Counted from the stretch's first letter, positions 19,601-33,468 are shown. The stretch: DNA of 64,000 nt from Chrysogorgia sp. JL179-B06 (GCA_035772405.1 JAYKKM010000339.1:1781501-1845500), one strand, 5' to 3'. Made by a program: numbers and translations. The notes: generated from the sequence alone by a model not told the origin.

Positions 19601-20500
19601 CACATTGAAGTTCTCTTATTTCTCCTTTTCATATTATATCCAGTTCTTTTGAGAACTTAGCAGCAAGTACAGTTCAAATTATATGCTCAGATATATTAGT
19701 ATTTATTATATGGAATATTTGCAAGCAAATAGGATTTTTATATCTTCCATCTGTCGAATTTATATTTTATTAAAGTGTCAATGTGAATGGTGTAATAGCT
19801 AATATAGGGACTCTGATGACCCTCGATGCCATATTACCATAACCGGAAGGGGTCTGTCTTGGCACGTGGGATTTCAGGTGTCATGTGATAACTCAGTCAC
19901 ATGCCCAGTCTCAGTTGCCCTGTTTTTCAAGAGGTGAAGATGAATACATATCACTTTGCCCACCACCTTCCCCATGGCTGGCCACCTTTTTGGCTATTTT
20001 GTATATTACTGTAGATTGTTCTTCTCCTATCTGGCGTTTTATGGCCCTCACCTTTACTGGGCTCAATCATTTTGTAAATTATAAAAAATAATTTAATTAT
20101 TAATTTTGAATAAAATCGGCTTTGGTCCAACAGGACCATAGCCAATTTATCCCATCTGGAGTGTGCAATTTCCTTCATCGATTGCCCAGTAAACATAGCT
20201 CAGTTAATGCATCTGAGACGTGGTGGAAGACATAAATAGCTACTAGTAGGATATTACTACTACTACTACTAATAATAATAATGATAATAATTTTAATAAT
20301 TTCCTTTATAACAATAATATCAAAATATTTTACATTCAAGGTACTGATGATAAACATTTGTTCAATATAGAATAGTTATTAGTTCTTAAAATTTGCTGTC
20401 CGTATATTCAAACTATATTATATATAATTATTTACAATAAATTAATATAAAAATAATAATAATAATAATAATTTAAAACTAAAGTCCAATATATATAAGA
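19601..20500. other. AT-rich intergenic DNA, no gene recognised
   Basis: Small ORFs here lack any domain signal. The stretch 20240-20480 is dominated by TAA and ATA microsatellite-like runs. Confidence 0.4.
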
Positions 20501-20504
20501 CTAA

Positions 20505-20620
20505 CTAACCAACCAACCAACCAACCAACCAACCAACCCACTCACTCACTCACCCAACTCACTCACTCACTCACTCACTAACTAACTAACTAACTAACTA
20601 ATAATAATAATAATAATAAA
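20505..20620. repeat. Tetranucleotide simple repeats
   Basis: (CCAA)n, then (CTCA)n, (CTAA)n and (TAA)n follow one another. They abut the microsatellite tail of the LINE at 20611. Confidence 0.9.
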
Positions 20621-21161
20621 AGATGTATTAGCAGCATTATACAATAGTCTCAATGCTCTTACAACAATATATTCTTAATGTTACTTATAAAACTAATTAC
20701 AGTTTCATTACAAGATAAAGCCCACTACATATATTAGCACCATGAACAAAAAACTATAAATTTTAAAAAAGAAAAGTCTTAAGTGCTGACTTAAAACTAC
20801 TTAAAATATCAATGCTTCTAATTTCCTGTGGTAATGAATTTCACAGTTTTGGTGCGGCAACCGAGGATGTTCTGTCTCCATGAGTCACCGTTTTGGATTT
20901 TGGCTCAAGTAGCAGATTTCGGTTAGATGATTTTAAAGCACGAGTAGGTTTATATTTAGTTAGTAAATCAGTAATATAAATAGGTGCCTGACCATGTAAA
21001 GCTTTGAAAGTAATTATTAGTATCTTAAAAACAATCCTTAGCGCAGGGGAGATATGTTCTGATTTTTTAACCCTTGCAACAAGTCTAGCAGATGTATTTT
21101 GAATTTGCTGTAACTTGCTATACTTACTACTAAAGGAGTGCTTGGCTATATAATAAAACAA
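20611..21161 (-). pseudogene. CR1/L2-like LINE 3' end (longer copy)
   Basis: The minus-strand frame reads FSSKYSKLQQIQNTSARLVA, FKILIITFKALHGQAPIYIT, DLLTKYKPTRALKSSNRNLL and TVTHGDRTSSVAAPKL: the RLxxxQNxxARLV ... KALxGxAPxYLxxLL ... GDRxxSVAAPxL signature of CR1/L2 RT C-termini. It then continues into the same 3' UTR and (TTA)n tail as the element at 976, with a single tail unit. It is truncated at the 5' end, as is usual for LINEs. Confidence 0.85.
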
Positions 21162-21231
21162 TTATACCATTCGCTCTCGTCGTATATGAACTAATAGCCA
21201 ACTCGGCGCTTCGTGCAAAGGGAAACTATGC

Positions 21232-21410
21232 CCAAGAAAATAAATTACTTTTAAATAAAAGGCCTTTAAGCATAATGTTTAGAAATGTTAATAGTTTTAC
21301 GGTATCTTCTCTTGTACTTGAGAAGTAAAGCAGATATCGTAAAACTATTAACATTTCTAAACATTATACTTAAAGACCTTTCATTTAAAAGTAATTTATT
21401 TTTAGATGTA
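21232..21410. repeat. Foldback element
   Basis: AAATAAATTACTTTTAAAT..GAAATGTTAATAGTTTTACG is mirrored after a ~40-bp loop by CGTAAAACTATTAACATTTC..AAAAGTAATTTATTT. It is a simple hairpin with no ORF. Confidence 0.8.
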
Positions 21411-21605
21411 TAGTCAACTTGTTCAGTTTTATGACGTTTTGTGACGTACAGTAACTCGTAGATGTTCGTAATCGCCGGATGCGGAAAGTATCCGAATCAA
21501 ATGTTCGGAACTCGCCAACGGCAACGTGCTGAACTTCCAGCTGTATTTTATGGCGCGTTTATAATGTCAAAATTGAATGTGACCATTTAAACACCATACA
21601 TCTAA

Positions 21606-21823
21606 TTCAAACAACATTTACTCGAAAGAGCAAGACTCGCGAAGTTATAAATTTTCCATTCATGCGGGATGTCGCCGTTGTCAAAAACATTGAGGTTATA
21701 ATGTCTCCTTGAATTCAGACGCTGTCGTTTGTTGCCGTGTTCCACTCGATAACAATCTAAACCACAACATTTACTCGAAACGAGCAAGCCTCGCGAAGTT
21801 ATAAATTTTCCATTCAGGCGACA
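21606..21823. repeat. Direct repeat pair, ~60 bp
   Basis: ACAACATTTACTCGAAA..GAGCAAG, followed by CTCGCGAAGTTATAAATTTT, occurs twice, about 160 bp apart. Confidence 0.7.
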
Positions 21824-22045
21824 CTTTTGCCAAATCGAACTTCACGTTTGTAATATTTCTGAATTGAACGATTTATCTGGCGGTCGAGCGGTCATATTTC
21901 AAATCAAACAAACGAAAGGGAATATCTTTCTAATATACCCAATGCTCCTATCTATGTTCCGAGGCAGCATTTCACTTCTGATAAGAACTCCTAGTATATT
22001 GTATATTATTCTATTGAGTTCGGTCTGACATGCGTTCTATTTTAA

Positions 22046-22573
22046 TTAGTGCCCCTGTGACGAAATATCGCATTACGTTTCCTGGCATTTTTTGTTACAG
22101 AACATCATTTTAGGTTAATAAATGTTCGCATTTGCCAAAAAAATGAACAACAAACATTCTATCACAAGAAATTTAATCTCCAAAGTCGCCTAAATTTTGT
22201 CCGCCATTGCTCAAAACTTGTTCCAGACGAGCCCGCGATTCCACAGCGTATGTGATTGTGACGTCAGAGACTCAACACGTGACAAAGCTTTATGGAAATT
22301 ATACGACAAGTTACAATAGAAAGTTTTCCCCAAGTAGCTTTATATTCATATATACACAACTAGCCACGTATTGAGTCTTTGATATCTTTCCTCTAATCGC
22401 AACCTAAGCGTCCGGAAGTAATGGCGGCCGTATAATCTCGTATAAAAACAGTCTGAAAAGGCGACTTCCCATGCTCGCAATTGCTTGAAATTTAGCAAGT
22501 CAAGTAAGAACACCATGCTCTTTACAAATATGTAAAAATTCGGGATACCAAAAATTTGATCACAAGGGCACTT
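22046..22573. repeat. Possible TIR-bounded repeat
   Basis: TTAATTAGTGCCCCTGTGA at the left is roughly mirrored by TCACAAGGGCACTTT at the right. Between them is non-coding DNA with a TGACGTCA motif. Only the ends support the call. Confidence 0.4.
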
Positions 22574-22574
22574 T

Positions 22575-23070
22575 CACTGATCTCGTAAGAAGACTGGATC
22601 GAGCAACTATTGTTCAGAAAATGAAGCCGGAAGTCCTCCATTACTAAGGGACCAACTGAGGATCCTATGAGGTTTTTTGATGGATTATGTGCTCTTACCA
22701 TCGACAAAATAAAATAATTTTACTATAAAGAGGACTAGACCAGACTAGACATTTTTCAAATTACTAGGCTGCAACTTTGGTCCCCTTAGTAATGGCCGCC
22801 GCTGGCTCTAATTATCCAGTGAGAGAAGCCTAATATGAGACGTCAAATTAGGTTCAAGATTTTATGCATTTAATGTTAACAAAGAAAATATATTGGCCAG
22901 ACACTAAACCTATTTCGCGAGCGTCACAGTTTGATTTGCTTGCAAACTCGGAGCTTCAAATGATCTCTCGTCAATTTACATTATGCAAATATGCAAGCTT
23001 CAAAATCAGCTTATCAGATACAATAGAAAGATTAATCCAGTCCTATTTTTGAGATCAGTGGGTACTTTAA
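22575..23070 (+). mobile_element. Repeat family H, copy 1 (TIR CACTGATCTC)
   Basis: It starts CACTGATCTCGTAAGAAGAC and ends GTCCTATTTTTGAGATCAGTG, then GGTACTTTAA (TTAA at 23067). Further copies are at 32055-32530 (inverted) and 52525-52930 (truncated). Internal GGTCCCTTAGTAATGGC and GGACCAACTGAGGATCC motifs are shared by the copies. Non-coding. Confidence 0.7.
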
Positions 23071-23239
23071 GATGAATGCGAATGGAATCTTTACGAAATC
23101 GCTGATAACCCCCACGTGCGATTCGAAATCGCGCCCAGCAAGGGAGCCGTCATCACGCGCGCACTGTGCTGCGCCTTCATGACATGCTCACGCGGTTATT
23201 AAGGACATAAGGATAAATGAGATAAACCACGCACCACAG

Positions 23240-23529
23240 CTTACCACCTCATTGCACTGAACACCCGGTCTATGCGTTATCTTCCAATCAACTATAGACT
23301 TAAGTTTGGGATTAGTATTGTCAACTTAATACACTCCACGCAGTCCATGTGTATGTATATATACTAGAAGAACCTATCGCAAGGGAAGTGCTGCCTCGAA
23401 ATCCAAGGCAGTCATGCAATATTGTGCAAAATTGCTAAAATAAGTGGTGGGCTTATTGAAGTCAAAGTTGCAGCGGACGTAGTACAGCCATGTGGTTGGC
23501 AGTGGTTTAGGTAATACCAGAGCAGTGAG

Positions 23530-23561
<32 letters not shown>

Positions 23562-23790
23562 GGAGCTCACAATGCGCTTGCTGGACAATAGGTACTCTGG
23601 GGCAGTTGGACATCTATCTGGGGTAAGACATTCATTCATAGATGCACTCATTGCACAGCCAGTGGCGGATGAAGCACTGAGCACCCGGCATAAGCGTTAT
23701 CTTTCCATCAACTTCAGACTTAACTTAATGCTTGCGATTAATATTGTAAACTTAATACACTCCACGCAGTTCATGTATATGTATAGCTAA
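23240..23790 (+). repeat. Diverged direct duplication of ~120 bp
   Basis: ACTGAACACCCGGTCTATGC..ACTTAATACACTCCACGCAG (23255-23345) recurs at 23677-23770. A TATA microsatellite (23540-23562) lies between them. Confidence 0.6.
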
Positions 23791-24160
23791 TCTCACGATA
23801 ATCAAATGATTTTACCCCCCACGTGTTCCTATAGTCGGATTTCGTAGGTTGATGTACTATAGAACTAGATATGATTTAGCCCAAGAGAAATAGAATATAT
23901 GTTGGGATATCTCCACTGTATAAACTCCATTCGTAAATTAATTTTTTAAAGTCTTAAGGGGGGTGAAGTCGGACTCTTGGGAGGTCATTTCGGTGTTTTT
24001 TTAGTTCTATTTCTGATCATTTACGTATTTTAAATTCGAAAATTAAGAATCAGTTGCATGTGATGACAAAGATTTAATAACCTGTGTGTAAAGTTCGTAG
24101 AGACAGTTGGGTTATCTATCTATCTATTCTATTTTAATAATAACCATAATTTATGTGTTT

Positions 24161-24164
24161 TCTT

Positions 24165-24220
<56 letters not shown>
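24161..24220. repeat. (TA)n microsatellite
   Basis: About 25 TA dinucleotides next to the hammerhead-bearing fragment. Shorter TA runs at 24365-24388 and 24486-24512 flank its other pieces. Confidence 0.95.
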
Positions 24221-24252
24221 GTAAAATAAAGGAGACGAAGGTTTTCACTTAC

Positions 24253-24311
24253 GCATTTTTATTACTGGTCAGTTTCGTGCACACGGTGCTGCACTCATCA
24301 GATATAAATGC
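24253..24311 (-). ncRNA. Type I hammerhead ribozyme (Penelope/retrozyme-like)
   Basis: Minus strand, 59 nt. The core CTGATGA is followed by stem II, GTGCA/TGCAC (5 bp, loop GCACCGTG), then GAAAC. A two-base-pair stem III (A-U, C-G) closes a TGACCA loop, giving the cleavage triplet GTA (cut expected between 24263 and 24262). Helix I is formed by GCATTTATAT and ATAAAAATGC: nine pairs with one A-A mismatch. Every invariant core position I know for hammerheads is present. Tiny stem III hammerheads are known from Penelope-like elements and retrozymes. Surrounding DNA (to 24490) contains related tail sequence but no reverse transcriptase. Confidence 0.8.
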
Positions 24312-24387
24312 CTAATAACTAATAACATGTTTATATAGAATATACAACAGGAAGCTGAGTGAGCCTATATATATATATATATATATA

Positions 24388-24480
24388 GCAAAGTGAAAAG
24401 GTGGTAAACTGCCAAGAATTTAGTGACGAGATACCTTTCACTTTGCTATATATTCAAAACACTGTCTACGCAGCACTCTA

Positions 24481-24490
<10 letters not shown>
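24388..24490. repeat. Inverted pair of Penelope-like tail fragments
   Basis: GCAAAGTGAAAAGGTGG..AATTTAGTGACGAGATA is antisense to 33500-33545. It meets a sense fragment CACTTTGCTATATATTCAAA, then ACACTGTCTACGCAGCACTC, identical to 33535-33575. Confidence 0.65.
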
Positions 24491-24512
<22 letters not shown>

Positions 24513-24701
24513 ACGAGTAACTGGACTTTTCGTTGACTATAAATACAAGCTACCCTTATGTCTTTTCTTTAGCAGACGTAATAGCACTTTATAAGTTATA
24601 ATATACAGTATAACATCAACGATAAGTTACACATGAATATAATTGTTTTATAAACTATATTGTATTAATATTGTGTTATAAACTATAAATATTAATATAT
24701 A

Positions 24702-26750
<2,049 letters not shown>

Positions 26751-26756
26751 TCCCCT

Positions 26757-28045
26757 CTGACGAAGGGCCTTCGCTCGAAACGTTAGACAATACCTTCTTC
26801 ACATTATTTTGGTAGTACACCAACCTTTTATAGTATTTGTATTGTATTTCTACACTACCTACACAGCAGAACACTTTGATCTCCTTCACATTATTTTGGT
26901 AGTACACCAACCTTTTATAGTATTTGATTTGTATTTCTACACTATACCTACACAGCACAACACTTTGATCTCCTTCACATTATTTTGGTAATACACCAAC
27001 CTTTTATAGTATTTAATTTGTATTTCTATACACTACCTACACAGTATAACACTTTGATCTCCTTCACATTATTTCAGTGGTAGTACACCAACCTTTTATA
27101 GTATTTGATTTGTATTTCTACACTATACCTACACAGCACAACACTTTGATCTCCTTCACACTATTTTGGTCATGTAGTACACCAACCTTTTATAGTATTT
27201 GATTTGTATTTCTACACTACCTACACAGCACAACACTTTGATCTCCTCCACATTATTTTGGTAGTACACCAACCTTTTATAGTATTTGATTTGTATTTCT
27301 ACACTACCTACACATGGCACAACACTTTGATCTCGTTCACATTATTTTGGTAGCACACCAACCTTTTATAGTATTTGATTTGTATATTTCTACACTACCT
27401 AAGCACAGCACTTTGATCTCCTTCACATTATTTTGGTAGTACACCAACCTTTTATAGTATTTGATTTGTATTTCTACACTATACCTACACAGCACAACAC
27501 TTTGATCTCCTTCACATTATTTTGGTAGTACACCAACCTTTTATAGTATTTTATTTGTATTTCTACACTACCTACACAGCACAACACTTTGATCTCCTTC
27601 ACATTATTTTGGTAGTACACCAACCTTTTATAGTATTTGATTTGTATTTCTACACTACCTGCACAGCACAACACTTTGATCTCCTTCACATTATTTTGGT
27701 AGTACACCAACCTTTTATAGTATTTGATTTGTATTTCTACACTACCTACACAGCACAACACTTTGATCTCCTTCACATTATTTTGGTAGTACACCAACCT
27801 TTTATAGTATTTGATTTGTATTTCTACACTACCTACACAGCACAACACTTTGATCTCCTCCACATTATTTTGGTAGTACACCAACCTTTTATAGTATTTG
27901 ATTTGTATTTCTACACTACCTAAGCACAACACTTTGATCTCCTTCACATTATTTTGGCTTTTATAGTATTTGATTTGTATTTCTACACTACCTACACAGC
28001 ACAACACTTTGATCTCCCACTGCCTACGCAGCACAACACTGTTTA
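26757..28045 (+). repeat. ~87-bp satellite grown from a Penelope-like tail, headed by a hammerhead-like core
   Basis: CTGACGAAGGGCCTTCGCTC, then GAAACGTTAGAC, heads about 14 tandem units. Each reads CTTCACATTATTTTGGTAGT, ACACCAACCTTTTATAGTAT, TTGATTTGTATTTCTACACT and ACCTACACAGCACAACACTT. A diverged single unit with the same kind of head is at 42470-42600, and a second subfamily at 33469-33600. Several units carry small insertions or deletions (27350-27410, 27920-27960). ORFs on both strands are repeat translations. Confidence 0.85.
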
Positions 28046-28560
28046 TTTAACATCATAATGTCTCTGTTGCTGGGGTTTATTTCGAGTGAGCAATGATGTC
28101 TATTTCCTATCCATCTTCATGGCAGGAAACTAGTAAAATATTGTCTTGTGTTTGGGTTTGATTGATTTGTGTTCTTAGTTTGTTAATATCGTGACCTCAA
28201 AAGTTCAAGTGTTGCTCTTTGGGAGGTATGTTTAACTAAACATGAAAGTGATCCTTTGTCTCATAATTGCTCAGTGGATATTGTTCATGGATGAAAGGTT
28301 GACTAGTTGAGCGGTGGATTGTTGGTGACTGCTCTCGGCTACGGAAGACTGGAGGAAATAGGGCATTTAAAAATACACTATGCGACTACGCCAACGCGTT
28401 CTGTCACATACAAAGAGATTTTACAAATGACTGTCGAAAGAGTAATTATCCAATGCCATCGTCACTCGTCGTTGACAACGTAGAACTTCATAGGCACGCT
28501 GTAGCACACATGCGGATACTGGCAATTGCCAATTGGACTATTGAACCTGTAATTTAGGAA
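28046..28560. other. Intergenic, no gene recognised
   Basis: Unique-looking DNA. 28430-28495 (CAAATGACTGTCG..GTTGACAACGTAGAA) is a diverged copy of 31983-32050. Confidence 0.4.
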
Positions 28561-28565
28561 AACCT

Positions 28566-29980
28566 TTAAAGGGATATGGCAATATAAATTAACTTTGTCT
28601 CATTTGAAAGAACTCGTGAAATGGTATAAGAAGACCTTTTACAATTTCCCTTATTCTTTTTGGTTTTCGAAATAATTTGACGAAAGACAGCGTGCTTGCC
28701 GCCATCTTGGAATTATTTTCAACATGCATGTGACGTCATAAGTAGGGTAAAGTGAAATTTTTATCTTGCCAACCTTACGACATTATGAGCCAGAAACTCG
28801 ATTATGTTGCACTATTTCCATTTTCAATTGGCCCACAACATTTAAAAAGCCTTCCGCGTAAACTCGGTCACATGTGAAGTAGTTTCAATCAGGTTTACCC
28901 TGCTTGTGACGTCACCAATTTCCTAGTTAATTAGGTCAAATATTACAACAAGATGGCGGATTGTAGACTTTGTCATAATTATCTGAAATATTTCAAAAAC
29001 CAAGAAAGATACAATCTCGTTCCCAGAGCCTTCGCCGCGCCACGCAAGAGGGCCGGAAAACAGGACGTCGATTGAACAGAGCATGCGCCAGTAATAGACC
29101 GAGCGTAGTTTCTGGGACGTGAGAACTATCTGTGCTAATATCGAGTTCTTCGGCAAGAATCTTCCCTAGACACGTTAATAACTCTCGAGGATCTCTTCAG
29201 AGGTGGAAAAATTGTTGTCTGGTGTTTAAATTAGCAACCAATTGGGATTTGGGACAGAAAAGAATATGATTTTAGAATTTATGTAACTCGCGAAGAAATA
29301 AAAAAGGTCTATAAACACTGCATTGTGTATTTATTAATAGGTGTTGGCTGATTGTTAAAACTTCAAACAATAAAAGACTTGACAGCACAAAAATTAACGG
29401 TAACATATTTTTATAAACGGCTATATACAAGTTTTACGCGGAGTTCGTGAGGCGTGGGAAAATATTTGATCAATCTTTGTTTTGATTCTCGATGGCTTGT
29501 GTTCTCGTTTCTGTTCTGCAATATAAACACTACGTCCGATGATTTAGTTGGAGAAATCAAGATACTTTTTTTGGTCGCATTTCGTCCATGGATAACTCTC
29601 TGGATCTAACATAATGCGACTTGAGAGTCTTCTTTAACGTTAGACCAGGCGCTCTTTCTTGTATTTCGCGTAGAATGTCAATCCATTTAAACATGGACAA
29701 GTTTTTTTGAGCTTTTCTGGAAACACGACACGACTAAAAGTTTGTCCGAAGATAACTTTTTTGGTGTAAACTCATACCGTTTGAATGAAACACTCGCGTA
29801 ATATTAAGAGTTATTCTAATTAAAGGCAATCCTTAGTTAACCAATCAAAACACTTCCGGTGATGGATTATCCCGAACGAGATTGAGAAAGATACAGAAAA
29901 ATTGTAAAAGGTCTTCTTATACCATTTTACGAGTTCTTTCAAATGAGACAAAGTTAATTCATATTGTCATATCCCTTTAA
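28566..29980. mobile_element. TTAA-type MITE, family B copy 1, with nested insertion
   Basis: The ends TTAAAGGGATATGGCAATAT and ATTGTCATATCCCTTTAA (a diverged complement) lie inside TTAA at 28566 and 29977. Arms continue for over 100 bp (TTGTCTCATTTGAAAGAACT, ATGGTATAA(G)AAGACCTTTT). A simple copy is at 46286-46786. This copy is enlarged by an 873-bp element at 29012-29884. Confidence 0.9.
29012..29884. mobile_element. Non-autonomous element with 9-bp target duplication
   Basis: The ends CAATCTCGTTC and GAACGAGATTG are exact inverted repeats. They are flanked by AGAAAGATA on both sides (29003-29011 and 29885-29893). The intact MITE at 46690 reads CCAAGAAAGTTACAGAAAAA across the same point, confirming an insertion. 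A 9-bp duplication fits Mutator-like elements. The 87-bp element at 30420 shares the termini. No transposase ORF. Confidence 0.8.
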
Positions 29981-30419
29981 CTAATAAGAAAACAATACAA
30001 GAAACAGTCTGCGCCGTCGTAAATGAGTGGCGCTAGCACGTACATGCACCGAGGGGGTAGGCTAAGAGACTGGAACGACTCCATTGTCAGCATTAGCGCA
30101 CTTGCTTGACAAGTAGTGACACGCATATATTTTTTCTTCAAATCGCTAAAGGGTAAGTTATTTCCACCAATTTATTGGTGTGATTGGTGCAAGCTATCCC
30201 TCAAGATACCACCTGGCTGGATCTTTACCTGAATCCAAGTACCACTACTCGCTTCAAGGCCCCCTCGCGGTAAACAGCTTACACCTAACCATGAACGAAG
30301 ATGTTAAATGGGTTTTAGTCGTCTGCGGCACAGGCAGGACAAGAACCAGCTTCTGTTTTAGATTTCTCTAAGTAACTTGCAAAAGATCGCAAAGTTTTGT
30401 TATCAAAGGCGTTTCTACA

Positions 30420-30506
30420 CAACCTCGTTCCCAGGGCCTTATCTCCACTCCCCGCCAGCGTGAGGGGCGGGCGGGTAGCGGAGATAAAGCCCTGGGAACG
30501 AGGTTG
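30420..30506. mobile_element. 87-bp foldback element with 9-bp target duplication
   Basis: CAACCTCGTTCCCAGGGC and its exact complement bound a near-perfect hairpin. GTTTCTACA is duplicated at 30411-30419 and 30507-30515. Termini match the 873-bp element at 29012. Confidence 0.9.
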
Positions 30507-31580
30507 GTTTCTACACTGGGATATCTTTTAATTTTATTAAACTATGCTTTATTTAAAAAATACAAGATAGTTTAAACTCATATATTTCTAGTATTTTGAT
30601 ACCAAATAGATGCCCAGATGGCCTGATGCTCTAATCTATTACGTCACAAAACGTCATATTTTGTACGACTTGATTGACGAAACATCGTTAAATAGCAGGT
30701 CATCCTGGGTCATGACATAGCAGAGACTGGTTTAGGAAACCAGTATTCGCAAAAAGCATGTTGTAAAGTCTGGTTCGCACTTCTGACATGAGCATAAAGA
30801 TTAGGACACACGCGAGGCGACAAATCGCGGGGGCATTTTGTGGGGACATTTCCCCTGTTGAGGACACACGAGGGGACATGTCACAGAAGGAAAAGGAAAA
30901 AAACACTTGAAGTTACTATCGCAAGGGAAGTGCTGCCTCTAAAGTAACGGGAAGCCTAATTTTTTATAAAATTTCCAAAACGAACCCACTGTAGAATGTA
31001 CACATTAATTTCTATCAATTCTTTTAATTATATTTAAATACAGCAGACTTAAATTACAAATGACTATCACTTATCTGAATATAATTGGCAAGGCTTTTGA
31101 CTGCATACACAGTATATATTATGACTACAGAATGTAGTTGGTGATTAGTAAACAAATTTCTGATAAATCACTGCCACTATAAATCATGCTTCGGCTTACT
31201 GTGGCAAAGCTGTCAGCGGAATCGCAAGTGTCTGATATTTTTATGACAAAGCAAGCGCTAAACAAATAGGCGCTGACTAAATAAATTCGAGAAATGGTAT
31301 GTAACAGATGTTTACGATATTGTTGCACCATTATTTATATCGTCTAACTTTTATTGTTGAGAATGCGATACTTTCAAGATCTTTGTGATGTATTAGTTCA
31401 TTGCACATGTCCACGACTCCACATGTTATACTGTAATTGTCGTTCGGGAATCACTATTACACCCACGGTCCACTGCAACCACTGTATTTTATTTTCCCAA
31501 ATAACTTGTTATATTGTATTTACTGCATGGTTATCCATGGCGTTCCAAGTGAGCCCGCAATTTCAAAAGGTAATATTGTT
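30507..31580. other. Intergenic, no gene recognised
   Basis: AT-rich. ACTATCGCAAGGGAAGTGCT (30915) repeats a string at 23374, the only link noticed to other parts of the window. Confidence 0.4.
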
Positions 31581-31960
31581 TGTGACGTCAGATTCTCAAT
31601 GCTACGCCTGAATTTCAGTCGAGGTTACTTGTTTTCTTCGAGAAATAGATGAAATGTTCAGCCTTTCAGACGAAGAATTTGAAAAAACGACCTTGATTTA
31701 CTTGAAGAATTAGCCATGTGGAGTCTTCGCGTTGAGAATCTGACGTCACTTCGTTACGCTGGTCAAGAACATGATCGATTAATGGCGGACATAACAACTC
31801 CAAATTCGGAGTAAGAAAAATAATACTTGCCATCGTCGAATCGCAAAACGGTTTCGACCAAGTAATATTTAGAAGCTTTGCTTTATAAATACGTAAAAAT
31901 ATCGATAGGTAAAAATTTGATCGTAGTACCACTGCCAACGTGTTTCAACAATAGAATTTT
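31581..31960. repeat. Foldback around a TGACGTCA motif
   Basis: TGTGACGTCAGATTCTCAA (31581-31599) is mirrored at 31731-31749 (TTGAGAATCTGACGTCAC). The interior is unique and the outer limits are unclear. Confidence 0.5.
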
Positions 31961-32054
31961 CTGTCATATACAAAGCGATAATTTTACAAATGACTATCCG
32001 CAAGAGTAATTATCCGATGTCGTCGTGACACTGTTGACAACGTAGAAAAAAATA

Positions 32055-32530
32055 GGACTGAATTGAGCTTTCTATTGTATCTGATGAGCTGATTTTGAAG
32101 CTTGCATATTTACATAATATAAATTGACGAGAGATCATTAGAAGCTCCGAGCTAGTTTGCAAGCAAATCAAACTGCCGCTCGCGAAATAGGTTTAGTGTC
32201 TGGCCAATATAGTTTCTTTGTTAACAACTTGAACCTAATTTGACGTCTCGTATTAGGCTTCTCTCACTGGATAATTAGAGTCAACGGCGGCATTACTAAG
32301 CGACCGAAGTCGCAGTAAATCTGTAGGTAGGCCATGAATCGTTTTACTCAGTAATTTGAAAAATGTCTTCTGGTCCTGTTTATTTAAACATTATTTTATT
32401 TTGTCATCGACAAAATAAAATAATGTAAGAGCACATAATCCAATAAAAAACCTCAGCATCCTCAGTTGGTCCCTTTGTAATGGCGGACTTCCGGCTTCAT
32501 ATTTTTGAACAATAGTTATGATGTCTACAT
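32055..32530 (-). mobile_element. Repeat family H, copy 2
   Basis: Reverse-orientation copy of 22575-23070, including TTTCTATTGTATCTGATGAG and CTCTCACTGGATAATTAGAG. The GACAAAATAAAATAAT block is duplicated in inverted form at 32385-32425. Confidence 0.7.
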
Positions 32531-32566
32531 TAACAAATAATCGCTAACCCCAAAACAACAAAGATC

Positions 32567-33115
32567 CTAACCCCCACCACATCCACTCCCCTACTTGGGT
32601 TGCTAGCCATCCCTATCCCCCACCACATCCACTCCCCTACTTGGGTTGCTAGCCACCTCTAACCCCCCACTACATCCACTCCCCTACTTGGGTTGCTATC
32701 CATCCCTAACCCCCCACCACATCCACTCCCCTACTTGGGTTGCAAGCCATCCCTATCCCCCACCATATCCACTCCCCTACTTGGGTTGCAAGCCATCCCT
32801 ATCCCCCACCATATCCACTCCCCTACTTGGGTTGCAAGCCATCCCTATCCCCCACCATATCCACTCCCCTACTTGGATTGCTAGCCATCCCTAACCCCCA
32901 CCACATCCACTCCCCTACTTGGGTTGCAAGCCATCCCCAACCCCTACCACATCCACTCCCCTACTTGGGTTGCTAGCCATTCCTAACCCCCCACCACATC
33001 CACTCCCTACTTGGGTTGCTAGCCATCCCTAACCCCCCACCACATCCACTCCCCTACTTGGGTTGCTAGCCATCGATACCCCCCACCACATTCACTCCCC
33101 TACTTGGGTTGCTAG
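32567..33115 (+). repeat. ~46-47-bp minisatellite
   Basis: About 11-12 copies of CCCCACCACATCCACTCCCC, then TACTTGGGTTGC(T/A)AGCCATCCCTA. C-rich on the plus strand. The overlapping three-frame proline-rich ORFs are repeat translations. Confidence 0.9.
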
Positions 33116-33468
33116 ATTAATAGACTAGTGAGACTAAGCATGTGGGATTAGAAATCGACTGTTAAACGCATGCGCTAACTATATATACATTAACAGCTAC
33201 ACGTTACCAATGTAGACTGTCTACATTAACTGGGTGGAGACTAGGTTGGCTTGGACTATTGGCTATGCATAATGACGATCCTTATGTCACAGGCTTGAAT
33301 TCATTCCTTTGTTTTGCCTTTTGTTTTGTCCTTATGCTTATATGCTCACGTGTAGTAACTACAGAAGCCTTGGAAAAGCTAAACCTTATTCTCGCGACTA
33401 CTTTCTACTTGTGACACCCTTTTGGCATATATATAAGCCCTATTTATTATATTTCATCTCGTCTTACT

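Noticed and set aside
26757..26792. Active hammerhead at the head of the 87-bp satellite
   Set aside because: The core is recognisable but the base expected to close stem III (U16.1) is A and no helix I partner is seen, so I list it only as hammerhead-like.
27474..28034. 186-aa and 133-aa ORFs on both strands of the 87-bp satellite
   Set aside because: Unit length is a multiple of three, so frames stay open; the peptides are repeat translations in opposite directions.
32646..32976. Pro-rich HPLPYLG repeat ORFs
   Set aside because: Overlapping in several frames; a C-rich minisatellite.
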